From: Planctomycetaceae bacterium
GTDB taxonomy: Bacteria; Planctomycetota; Planctomycetia; Pirellulales; Pirellulaceae
Reading direction: 5' to 3'
DNA: 64,000 nucleotides
Assembly (NCBI GenBank): GCA_027487485.1
Contig: JAIYDN010000091.1
Coordinates: 372,001-436,000 of the forward strand
The position numbers and the translations under genes are program-made. Of the stretch, positions 44,245 through 52,030 are shown piece after piece. The notes beneath the pieces were generated by a model. The model saw nothing but the letters and a program-made list of their open reading frames with translations. It ran no database searches and had not been told where the DNA came from. The stretch's first letter is position 1, and each line of letters opens with the position of its first letter.

Positions 44245-45045
44245 ATGGATCTCAAGCGACGAGCCGAGTTGTCGGTGACTACCGAAGGATTGATACGTAT
44301 CGCTACAGGCGCCACAGATAAGTTGGCTGAACCACCTGTTGCGCCTGAGTTGTTGCTTCGCCAGGCGTCCGAGCGTGGACATACGGACATCGGTTGGTTA
44401 AAAAGTTTTCATTCGTTTTCGTTTGGCGATTACTTCGACCGGCGGCACATGGGCTTTCGATCGTTGCGAGTGATCAACGACGACAAGATTGCGGCAGGCA
44501 AAGGCTTTCCGCCTCATCCTCATCAGAACATGGAAATCATTTCGTATGTGCTTGAAGGTTCCTTACAACACAAAGACAGTACCGGCAGGGGGGCGATTAT
44601 CACTCCCGACGATATTCAAATGATGTCGTCTGGTACTGGGATTACGCACAGCGAGTACAATCCCTCTCGGACGGAGTCGAATCACTTTCTTCAGATTTGG
44701 ATCGAGCCTGCTTTACGAGACGTTCGACCTCGTTATAGCGACAGCAAAGTTACGCTTGACCAGAAGCAGAATCAGTGGAAGAAAATTGCTGGTCCAGAGG
44801 GAAGCAAAGCGGCGGTCTCGATTCACCAGGATGCAAACATTTACGCGACGAACTTGACGCCCGGGCAGCAGGTGAATTTCATTGTCGAACGTGGTCGGCA
44901 CGTTTGGCTCCAAGTCGCCCGCGGTTCGGTGATGGTCAATGGTACTGCGTTACAGAGCGGAGATGCGGTTGCATCCAGTCGAGCAACGGAACTGCATGTC
45001 ATTGCCAGCGAAGCGTCCGACGTGCTGTTGTTTGACCTTGCATAA
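44245..45045 (+). CDS. Pirin family protein
   Basis: About 266 residues using ATG at 44245 (AAGGGG lies 8-12 nt upstream; a TTG at 44227 is less likely). The protein is a bicupin of the pirin/quercetin 2,3-dioxygenase family. The N-terminal cupin keeps the metal ligands: HPHQNME (two His and Glu nearby) and ITHSEYN (His and Glu). The second cupin, near YATNLTPGQQVNFIVERGRH, is metal-free, as usual. Roles in this family range from quercetinase activity to stress-linked regulation. Probably regulated by the adjacent MarR protein. Confidence 0.92.
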   Translation: MDLKRRAELSVTTEGLIRIATGATDKLAEPPVAPELLLRQASERGHTDIGWLKSFHSFSFGDYFDRRHMGFRSLRVINDDKIAAGKGFPPHPHQNMEIISYVLEGSLQHKDSTGRGAIITPDDIQMMSSGTGITHSEYNPSRTESNHFLQIWIEPALRDVRPRYSDSKVTLDQKQNQWKKIAGPEGSKAAVSIHQDANIYATNLTPGQQVNFIVERGRHVWLQVARGSVMVNGTALQSGDAVASSRATELHVIASEASDVLLFDLA

Positions 45046-45220
45046 ACCCATGGCTCTGCAGTGGCTTAATGCGGGCAAGCTCGACGTTGTGGTGTACGCT
45101 CGTGGTTGGGCAAGGTAGACTGAGTATCCGAAAAATTGGGTGACCCGAAATTGGGCAGTTAATTGATGGAAGTGGCCGAGCCGAGCACTTGAATATTGCA
45201 GCCAGAAAGAGACTTGGAAC

Positions 45221-45526
45221 ATGAAAACGAGATGGATGGAACATGAGGACGCGAGCAACAAAGACATCCGTGATGAAATTCTCCGAATGTTGTTGATGCT
45301 AAAAAGCGGCGAAAGCATTTGTCCGTCCGATGCCGCGAGATCCTTCGGTGCAAAATGGCGAGAGATGATGCCGGCCGTTCGTGAGGTTGCGGTGGACTTG
45401 GTTCGAGACGGGATGATCGAGGTCACTCAGCAGGGGCAGGTTGTGGACATTGAGGAAAGGAATATCGAGACGATCAAGGGGCCAATACGGCTGCGATTAG
45501 CGAAGAAGCAGGCGGAAATCGATTGA
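45221..45526 (+). CDS. DUF3253 protein
   Basis: The product is 101 residues. The family pattern is visible: ILRMLLMLKSGESICPSDAA, FGAKWREMMPAVREVAVDLV, DGMIEVTQQGQ and a GPIRLRL motif near the end. DUF3253 domains have a winged-helix look and no assigned function. It overlaps by TTGA with the following CitG-like gene, so they are coupled, but this pairing is new to me. ATG at 45221. Confidence 0.8.
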   Translation: MKTRWMEHEDASNKDIRDEILRMLLMLKSGESICPSDAARSFGAKWREMMPAVREVAVDLVRDGMIEVTQQGQVVDIEERNIETIKGPIRLRLAKKQAEID

Positions 45527-46401
45527 GCGAGATCTTGGTGACCGAATCGCCCACATTAGGGGACCGTGCCCGAAGAGCCATTCAGTTAGAAAGTTCTGCG
45601 ATCAAGCTCGGGAATGTGCACCCGAAGGCGTCATTCCACGACTTGAATTACGGCCATTTCGAACGGGCATCTGCGGCGATTGGCCAAGTCATCGATGAAA
45701 TGGATTCAGCATCGGTGGGGCTTTTGGTTTTGGAAGCCACGCAAAAAATGATGCAGGTGGTGGCAACCAATACCAGCCTTGGGACGATTCTTTTGCTGGC
45801 TCCTTTGGTGGTTGCTTGGCGCGAGGCAAGTGGAATTTCCAATTTGCAAGGAAACATCGAAGCCAGGTCCCTTGCGATTCAATCTGCCTTGCCCGGCGTT
45901 TTGAGCCGGCTCGATGCAAGCGATTCGGAGCAAATTTACCAGGCGATCCGAGCTTCTCAAGCTGGGGGGCTTGGATCCAGTGACACAATGGATGTGAACG
46001 GGCAGGCACCCACGCGAATTCAAGATGCGATGCAATTTGCATCGTCATGGGACGACATTGCGTTGCAATACACGACGAACTTTGATTTGGTTTTTGGAAT
46101 TGCGCGAAGGCTTTGGCTCAGAAAGCAAGCGACTGGCGGCTGGCTGGATGCGGTGCGGCAGATCCAACTGGAGCTGCTTTCCGAGAGAGTGGACAGTTTG
46201 ATCGCTAGGAAGCGAGGAATCGACTATGCACGCGAGATTCAGACGCGAGCAAAGAGTGTGCTTCAGTCCGGAGATTACGGGAGCCTTGGCTTCGAATCGG
46301 CCTGGCTGGAGCTAGATCAGCACATGCGAGACGGCAAACACGGGGGCAATCCAGGGACGATAGCCGATTTGATTGCAGCGGCCCTTTTTTTACTCGACTA
46401 A
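45523..46401 (+). CDS. CitG/MdcB-like triphosphoribosyl-dephospho-CoA synthase family protein
   Basis: The product is 292 residues, all helical. The family marker is LGNVHPKASFHDLNYGHFER, which corresponds to the PKPGNVH motif, and GTILLLAPLVVAWREASG matches the NtnlG-like helix. CitG/MdcB makes the prosthetic group precursor of citrate or malonate lyase; there is no lyase in this window. COG1767-type proteins of this kind also occur in archaea and in methylotroph gene sets for tetrahydromethanopterin-linked C1 metabolism, and planctomycetes have such genes, so a non-lyase role is likely (inference). The start is TTG at 45523, with an AGGCGG ribosome site, overlapping the DUF3253 stop. Confidence 0.75.
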   Translation: MSEILVTESPTLGDRARRAIQLESSAIKLGNVHPKASFHDLNYGHFERASAAIGQVIDEMDSASVGLLVLEATQKMMQVVATNTSLGTILLLAPLVVAWREASGISNLQGNIEARSLAIQSALPGVLSRLDASDSEQIYQAIRASQAGGLGSSDTMDVNGQAPTRIQDAMQFASSWDDIALQYTTNFDLVFGIARRLWLRKQATGGWLDAVRQIQLELLSERVDSLIARKRGIDYAREIQTRAKSVLQSGDYGSLGFESAWLELDQHMRDGKHGGNPGTIADLIAAALFLLD

Positions 46402-46604
46402 GGGCAGCCGCCGTTATCTGTGAAAGCGTTTTGCCCCCGAGTTGAGCACCTCTAAGTTGAACAAAACGTGTTAATCTCGGAAATTGGAGGTGGACGATGC
46501 TGTAGGGGGTCGCCTATAACTTAGGGCTAGGGGACGGATTTTGGAAATCATGCCGTCAACATTTTCAACCAACGGTTACTGCGGGATCACGTCTACGAAT
46601 CTTT

Positions 46605-46826
46605 ATGGCGAAAAACGAAGAAGCTTTTGAAGTCGAAGGGACCGTCACTCAGGCATTGGCCAATACGAGATTCCGTGTTCAACTGGAAACGGGAACAGAG
46701 GTTCTGGCGCACGTTGCAGGCAAAATGCGAAAGAATTTTATTCGGATTGTTCCTGGCGACAAAGTTCGGGTAGAGCTATCGCCGTACGACTTAACCAAGG
46801 GTCGGATCGTTTTTCGCGAGCGATAA
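46605..46826 (+). CDS. infA: Translation initiation factor IF-1
   Basis: The product is 73 residues, exactly the length of IF-1. The OB-fold sequence is standard: [40 protein letters not shown] and KGRIVFRER at the end. It binds the 30S subunit A site during initiation. ATG at 46605. The 200 bp upstream of it hold no other gene. Confidence 0.98.
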   Translation: MAKNEEAFEVEGTVTQALANTRFRVQLETGTEVLAHVAGKMRKNFIRIVPGDKVRVELSPYDLTKGRIVFRER

Positions 46827-46974
46827 AACGCGTGCACCCATCTGCGAGCCGTTGAAAATCGTCTATAGTACGCTGCAATTCAAGAGCATTCTGCTGATTT
46901 ATGCCAAGGATCGGTAGGCAGCCGCGAATTGTGTTCGCTGTTCCGTCTGTCATCCTATTAGGGAGTTTTAGGTT

Positions 46975-48675
46975 ATGAAGTTGAGATTGTTTCCTGCCGC
47001 AATCTGTTGTGCATCCTTTGCGGTGGCAACCTTCGATTCGCGAGAAAATTGCTATGCGCAAGGTGCCAAATCTAGCGCTGCTGAAGTTCAGTCCACCGAT
47101 TCCGCGGATTCGGAAGACACCTCAGTTGTTACCGTCGCGATTGGTTCCCTGGATACATTGGTCCCCAACCTGCAACACCTGCTTCGCACAGCTGGGGCTG
47201 GAGCCGTAGGTGGCACTCTGTCGGGTTTGGTAAAGCAGTATGCAGCCGGCATCGACCAAAAGCGTCCGATTGGCTTGTTTGTGGATTTGGATGAAACCGG
47301 TCAACCTGTTTCGGTGGCTTGCCTTCCCGTAAGCGATCTCGAGGCCTTCTTCGAGTCGCTCAGCATTTTTGGCGAGTCGAGTGACTTGGGTGATGGCCTT
47401 TATGAATTTGATTTGAGTGGCAACTCGGTCTACGGCAAGAGTTCTGGCGATTGGCTGTATGTTGCCATGACAGAAGACGCCCTAGAAGGGGTTGATGAAA
47501 ACGCTTCTAGCTCGCTGGCTAAGATGCTTCAAAAGTATGACCTACGTGTCAAATTGAACCCGCAAAACATTCCTGATGATTTAGTGGACTTCTTTATTGG
47601 CCAAATGGAAGCTGGTCTTGAGCAAAGCATGGCCGCTCAGAATGAAGACATGGATGAAGAAGAAGCTGCTGCCGCCAAGGCAACCTCGGAGCAGATGATT
47701 GCTCAGACAGAGGAATTCATTCAAGGGACCGAGTCGCTGGTAGTAGGCCTGATGGTCAATAAAGGCGACAAGAAAACGATCTTGGACTTCGGCAGCAAAT
47801 TCGTTGCGGATTCCAAGTTTGCTAAGCAGATGGAAAAGGCCGCTTCTGCCAAGTCTGCTTTTGGTGGTATCCCACAAGATAGTTCCATGATGACTCTTCA
47901 GTACTTTCAACTGTTTGAACCCGAAGACATCGGCCAAATGGAAAAGATGATCGAAGGGTCGCTGAAGACCGCCATGAAAGAAATCGAGAAGAACGGCGAC
48001 GCGGCAACTCAGGCGAAAGCCAAAGATTACATCAACCGCATTGTGGACCTAGTTCTGGAAGGCGCGAAGACTGGCAAAGCGGAAAGCGCAGTCGATGTTT
48101 CTGTTGATGGGCCGCTCAGCATCGTAATCAGCTTCAGTGTCGCTGATGGATCCAAGGTCGAAGCGTTGGCTGCGGATCTAGCGAAAGAAGCCGAGTCATC
48201 GCCTGTTCCGTTCAAGCTGCAGATCGGAACCGGAAAGCATGCTGGTGTGAATCTTCACAAATTAACGGCAGATCTACCGCCTGATGCCGACGATTCCGCT
48301 CGGAAGATTTTCGGTGACACGGTGAATGTCGCGATTGGAACGTCAGCCAAGGCAGTTCACTTGGCAATCGGCAAGTCCGCTGATGACAATCTCAAGAGCG
48401 CCATTGATCGAGCCGGTAAGACTCCGTCGTCTCCTGCACAAATGATCAAGATGCGTCTTACCATGACTCAATTGCTTAACTACATTCAGTCCATTCAAGC
48501 GACACCGGTCTCGGAAGCGATGCTAAACGCAACCACTTCGGGCAACGATCGCATTTCGATCGATAGCCAAATTGTTGAACGAGGAGCTGTTGTTCGCCTG
48601 AGCGTTGAAGATGGCGTGATCAAGGGTGTGTCCGCTGGCGTCAAAGCTGGCATGGCATCCGGCGGCGGTTTCTAG
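46975..48675 (+). CDS. Secreted protein of unknown function
   Basis: The product is 566 residues with a signal peptide (LFPAAICCASFAVATFDSRE, cleavage near CYAQG). I recognise no family. Visible features: an acidic patch near residue 225 (NEDMDEEEAAAAK), several alternating helix/strand repeats such as VVTVAIGSLDTLVPNLQHLL and GDTVNVAIGTSAKAVHLAIG, and a Gly-rich end. The layout resembles planctomycete exported proteins that have two similar halves with a repeated beta sandwich (VAIG... in both). A strong terminator follows at 48717-48745. ATG at 46975. Confidence 0.8.
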   Translation: MKLRLFPAAICCASFAVATFDSRENCYAQGAKSSAAEVQSTDSADSEDTSVVTVAIGSLDTLVPNLQHLLRTAGAGAVGGTLSGLVKQYAAGIDQKRPIGLFVDLDETGQPVSVACLPVSDLEAFFESLSIFGESSDLGDGLYEFDLSGNSVYGKSSGDWLYVAMTEDALEGVDENASSSLAKMLQKYDLRVKLNPQNIPDDLVDFFIGQMEAGLEQSMAAQNEDMDEEEAAAAKATSEQMIAQTEEFIQGTESLVVGLMVNKGDKKTILDFGSKFVADSKFAKQMEKAASAKSAFGGIPQDSSMMTLQYFQLFEPEDIGQMEKMIEGSLKTAMKEIEKNGDAATQAKAKDYINRIVDLVLEGAKTGKAESAVDVSVDGPLSIVISFSVADGSKVEALAADLAKEAESSPVPFKLQIGTGKHAGVNLHKLTADLPPDADDSARKIFGDTVNVAIGTSAKAVHLAIGKSADDNLKSAIDRAGKTPSSPAQMIKMRLTMTQLLNYIQSIQATPVSEAMLNATTSGNDRISIDSQIVERGAVVRLSVEDGVIKGVSAGVKAGMASGGGF

Positions 48676-48716
48676 GTTCCGATTTTTCGTTACCCAGAAT
48701 CGGTTAGCAGAGATTC

Positions 48717-48745
48717 AAAAAGCCGGAAGTTTCTTCCGGCTTTTT
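48717..48745 (+). terminator. Rho-independent terminator
   Basis: AAAAAGCCGGAAG pairs with CTTCCGGCTTTTT around a TTT loop, ending in a T-run. It closes the secreted-protein gene that ends at 48675. Confidence 0.92.
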
Positions 48746-48816
48746 GTTTGCTCTCTGGGAAAGTAGCTAACCTGGCGACGCTAGATCAGAATGGATCGAC
48801 GTGATATGTTGATGGG

Positions 48817-50403
48817 ATGAACCAGTCCGCAATGAGTATCGAAGTTCAATCCAAAATGCCCATGAACCGCTCCACCCTTGAAGCGAGTTTCGCCAAAGCT
48901 TACCAGGCTCAGTTGTCCTGGAGCCAAACCAAAATAACGTTCAGGACGGCGATTCTCGACAAGCTGCGATCGCTTCTGGTGACGCACCGGTTTGAGCTAG
49001 CGGATGCGATTGAAACCGCATCCCGACAAGACTATCGCGAAACGGTTTCGTCCGAGCTAATGCCCCTTGCGGATACGGCTCGTTGGTTGCATAGCAAAGC
49101 CAAAAGGATTCTTGCTCCTCGTTATGTGGATGCAGGCGGGTCCCCGATGTGGCTTGGCAGATTGCGATCTACGGTTTTCCGAGTGCCATGTGGTCTGGTT
49201 TTGATTATTGGGACTTGGAACTACCCGTTGTTTTTAACCGGTTCCCAGTTGTTGCATGCGCTCGCGGCGGGGAACGCGGTCGTTCTGAAGCCAGCTCCTG
49301 GGGCGGAAAAAGTCACTCGTTTGTTGGTCGATCTGCTTCTGCAAGCTGGTTTGCCTGCAGATCTTGTTGTCGTGTTGGACAGCAGCCCACAGTCGGCAAA
49401 GCTGGCAGCTGAAATCGGTGTGGACAAAGTCGTGATGACAGGCAGCAGCCAATCTGGCCGAGCGGTATTGAAACAATTGGCGGAAACACTGACTCCGTCG
49501 GTGATGGAGTTGAGCGGTTGCGATGCTGTTTATGTTTTGCCGGGTGCGGACATGCACCGCGTTTGCGACCTGCTTTTGTTCGGGCTCAGGCTCAATGGAG
49601 GGGCAACCTGCATGGCCCCGCGACGAGTGTTTCTTCCTAAAAAGTCGACCGAAGTCTTTCACCGTTTGTTGTTGCAACGGCTGAATGCGGGAAAACAGCG
49701 AACCTGGACAGCGCGTGTTTCGAAGCGAACTTATGAAAAGATGCGTCTGGGTGTGGAGGATGCAATTCACAGAGGGGCATCTGTGTTTTCGCGTGGGGGA
49801 TTCACCGAAGACTCGACTACCGGTGGAACATCGCAAGATTTGCCCCGTCCGAGCGACAAAACGTTTACGACTGGTGAAGAAGAGATGGTCGACTGCGGTC
49901 ACATGGTGCTGACGAATGTGAACACGAGCATGCAAATTTGCTCCATGGATGTTTTTGCACCTTTGATCATGATAATACCGGTCGACGATTGGTCGGACGC
50001 GTTGCGAGCCGATTCGCGTTGTCCGTATGCATTGACCGTTTCGGTATTTGGGCCTAGGGAGGATGCGCTAAGGATTGTAAAATTCATATCAGCTGGTTTC
50101 ATTTCAATCAATGATTTGATCGTACCCACCGCGGATCCGCAGTTGCCCTTCGGAGGGCGTGGCGAGAGTGGTTTTGGGGTCACGCGGGGGAACGAGGGTC
50201 TTTTGGAGATGACTTTTCCCAAAGTGGTCTCATCCAGAATTGGGTCGTGGTTGCCTCATGCCAAGCCTGCGGAGCCATCGGACGAACAATTGCTGGACGG
50301 TTTACTACAATTCAACCACCATGCGACATTCATGGGGCGAATTCAGGGAATGATTCAGACCGTACGAACCGTTATTTCACAACGAAAAGCGAAAAAAGAC
50401 TAA
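48817..50403 (+). CDS. Aldehyde dehydrogenase family protein
   Basis: The product is 528 residues of the class-3-like ALDH family. Catalytic residues are present: asparagine 135 in TWNYP, glutamate 231 in MELSGCD, nucleophile cysteine 265 in GGATCMAP, and LPFGGRGESGFG late in the protein. It oxidises an aldehyde to an acid using NAD(P)+. The next gene is a CrtN-type desaturase/oxidase, and in planctomycete C30 carotenoid pathways such an AldH oxidises the terminal aldehyde, so a carotenoid substrate is likely. The C-terminal 50 residues end in a basic tail (SQRKAKKD), perhaps membrane-attaching. Confidence 0.92.
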   Translation: MNQSAMSIEVQSKMPMNRSTLEASFAKAYQAQLSWSQTKITFRTAILDKLRSLLVTHRFELADAIETASRQDYRETVSSELMPLADTARWLHSKAKRILAPRYVDAGGSPMWLGRLRSTVFRVPCGLVLIIGTWNYPLFLTGSQLLHALAAGNAVVLKPAPGAEKVTRLLVDLLLQAGLPADLVVVLDSSPQSAKLAAEIGVDKVVMTGSSQSGRAVLKQLAETLTPSVMELSGCDAVYVLPGADMHRVCDLLLFGLRLNGGATCMAPRRVFLPKKSTEVFHRLLLQRLNAGKQRTWTARVSKRTYEKMRLGVEDAIHRGASVFSRGGFTEDSTTGGTSQDLPRPSDKTFTTGEEEMVDCGHMVLTNVNTSMQICSMDVFAPLIMIIPVDDWSDALRADSRCPYALTVSVFGPREDALRIVKFISAGFISINDLIVPTADPQLPFGGRGESGFGVTRGNEGLLEMTFPKVVSSRIGSWLPHAKPAEPSDEQLLDGLLQFNHHATFMGRIQGMIQTVRTVISQRKAKKD

Positions 50404-50462
50404 GTTGGTTGTCGATGGGCTTTTACCATCACCTTCAATACACGCATTTACCGAGGATATTC

Positions 50463-52016
50463 ATGATCGAACGAGCCACACGCACCCTCAACGTAGGTGT
50501 CATTGGCGGCGGGCTTGCAGGCCTAGCGGCAGCATGCACTCTAGCCGCTCGTGGGCACCGCGTGACGTTGCTGGAGAAGAACGAATGGGTGGGCGGGAAA
50601 GCCGCCGTGCATCGGGACAATGGATTCCGATTTGACATGGGGCCAACCATTCTGACTCTACCTTCCGTGCTGCATCGAATCTTCAAGGAATCGGGCAGGA
50701 AGCTCGAGGACTACATGGATCTTGTAGCTTTAGATCCGCAATGGAGATGCTTCTTTGAAGATGGCGGCGTGCTCGATTTGGTGCCCGATATTGCCAAGAT
50801 GAAAGCGAACTTAGAACGCTTTTCTTCGAAGCCCAATGTGGGTGCTGGGTATGAGCGATTCATGAACATTTCGAAACGGCTCCACGAAGTTTCGAACAAG
50901 TTCTTTTTTTGGCGAAGCGTTGGTGGAATCGCCGACACGATGGAAGTTGGTGGGGCTTTTTCCGCGACCGTACTGAAGGACGTTTTAAGTCTGAGAATGG
51001 GACGCTCGGTAGCTGGCTTGGTCCGATCCTGTGTCCCCGATGAGCGAGCTGCTCAAATGATCGACCACTTTACACAGTACGTAGGGTCGTCGCCTGAAGC
51101 ATCACCTGCTGTCCTTTGCGGGATCGCTCACATGCAAACCGAAGAAGGGGTTTGGTATCCCATGGGTGGAACGCGGGCGGTGCCCGAGGCGCTCGCCAAG
51201 CTTGCTGTCGAGCTTGGTGTGGAGATCAAAACGCAAGCCGATGTGGAGTCGATCGATTCCGACGGCAAAGCGGTGCGAGGAGTGACCACGACGGATGGGC
51301 AGCGTTACCAATTCGATGCCATCGTTTCGAATTGCGATGCGGTTCGAACTCACCGAGAACTTCTACGCGGCACGACAAGTGAGAAGCAATTTGAGAAGCG
51401 ACGTAAGTACGAGCCTGCTTGTTCCGGCGTCGTTTTGTATCTTGGTCTTAAAGAAAAGTACGATTATCTCCTTCATCATAACTTTGTGTTCTCCAAAGAT
51501 CCGCATGAAGAATTTGATTACATCTATCGTCAAGGCAAGCCGGCTCCGGATCCAACAGCCTACGTGTGCGCCCCTGCATGCACGGAGCCAGGAGTTGCAC
51601 CGCCGGGTGGCGAGGCGCTCTACATCTTGGTTCATACGCCCTACTTACGACCCCATCATGATTGGTCCAAAATGTTGCCCGAGTACCGGGAAGTTATTTT
51701 GGACAAGCTGGAACGAACTGCCGGTATGAAGGGCATTCGCGAACGCATAGTTTCTGAAAGCTCGCTCACTCCCGAAGGGATTCACAAGCGATATCGCGTT
51801 TTGAACGGGGCCATCTATGGGCTGGCAAGTCATGGTCGTTTCTTAGGTGCCTTTAAACCCGCAAACCGATCCCGTGACATGAAGGGGCTTTATCTTGCGG
51901 GTGGCGCGGCTCATCCTGGCCCCGGCATGCCAATGGTCATGATGAGTGGTTGGATCGCGGGCGACACGTTGGATAACGACATCCAAAGTGGCAAGCTTGG
52001 CAAAGTGACCGTCTAG
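50463..52016 (+). CDS. CrtN/CrtI-family carotenoid desaturase or oxidase
   Basis: The product is 517 residues; ATG at 50463 gives the canonical start (TLNVGVIGGGLAGLAAACTL: FAD-binding GxGxxG). Diagnostic parts are the LLEKNEWVGGKAAV fingerprint, FDMGPTILTLPSVL, YPMGGTRAVPEALAKLA, and the C-terminal FAD signature GLYLAGGAAHPGPGMPMVMM. It belongs to the phytoene desaturase/CrtN group; the position next to an aldehyde dehydrogenase suggests the CrtNb/CrtP branch, which oxidises the terminal methyl group. An upstream in-frame start at 50247 lies inside the ALDH gene and is rejected. Confidence 0.93.
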   Translation: MIERATRTLNVGVIGGGLAGLAAACTLAARGHRVTLLEKNEWVGGKAAVHRDNGFRFDMGPTILTLPSVLHRIFKESGRKLEDYMDLVALDPQWRCFFEDGGVLDLVPDIAKMKANLERFSSKPNVGAGYERFMNISKRLHEVSNKFFFWRSVGGIADTMEVGGAFSATVLKDVLSLRMGRSVAGLVRSCVPDERAAQMIDHFTQYVGSSPEASPAVLCGIAHMQTEEGVWYPMGGTRAVPEALAKLAVELGVEIKTQADVESIDSDGKAVRGVTTTDGQRYQFDAIVSNCDAVRTHRELLRGTTSEKQFEKRRKYEPACSGVVLYLGLKEKYDYLLHHNFVFSKDPHEEFDYIYRQGKPAPDPTAYVCAPACTEPGVAPPGGEALYILVHTPYLRPHHDWSKMLPEYREVILDKLERTAGMKGIRERIVSESSLTPEGIHKRYRVLNGAIYGLASHGRFLGAFKPANRSRDMKGLYLAGGAAHPGPGMPMVMMSGWIAGDTLDNDIQSGKLGKVTV

Positions 52017-52030
52017 CAATAGCCACCAAT

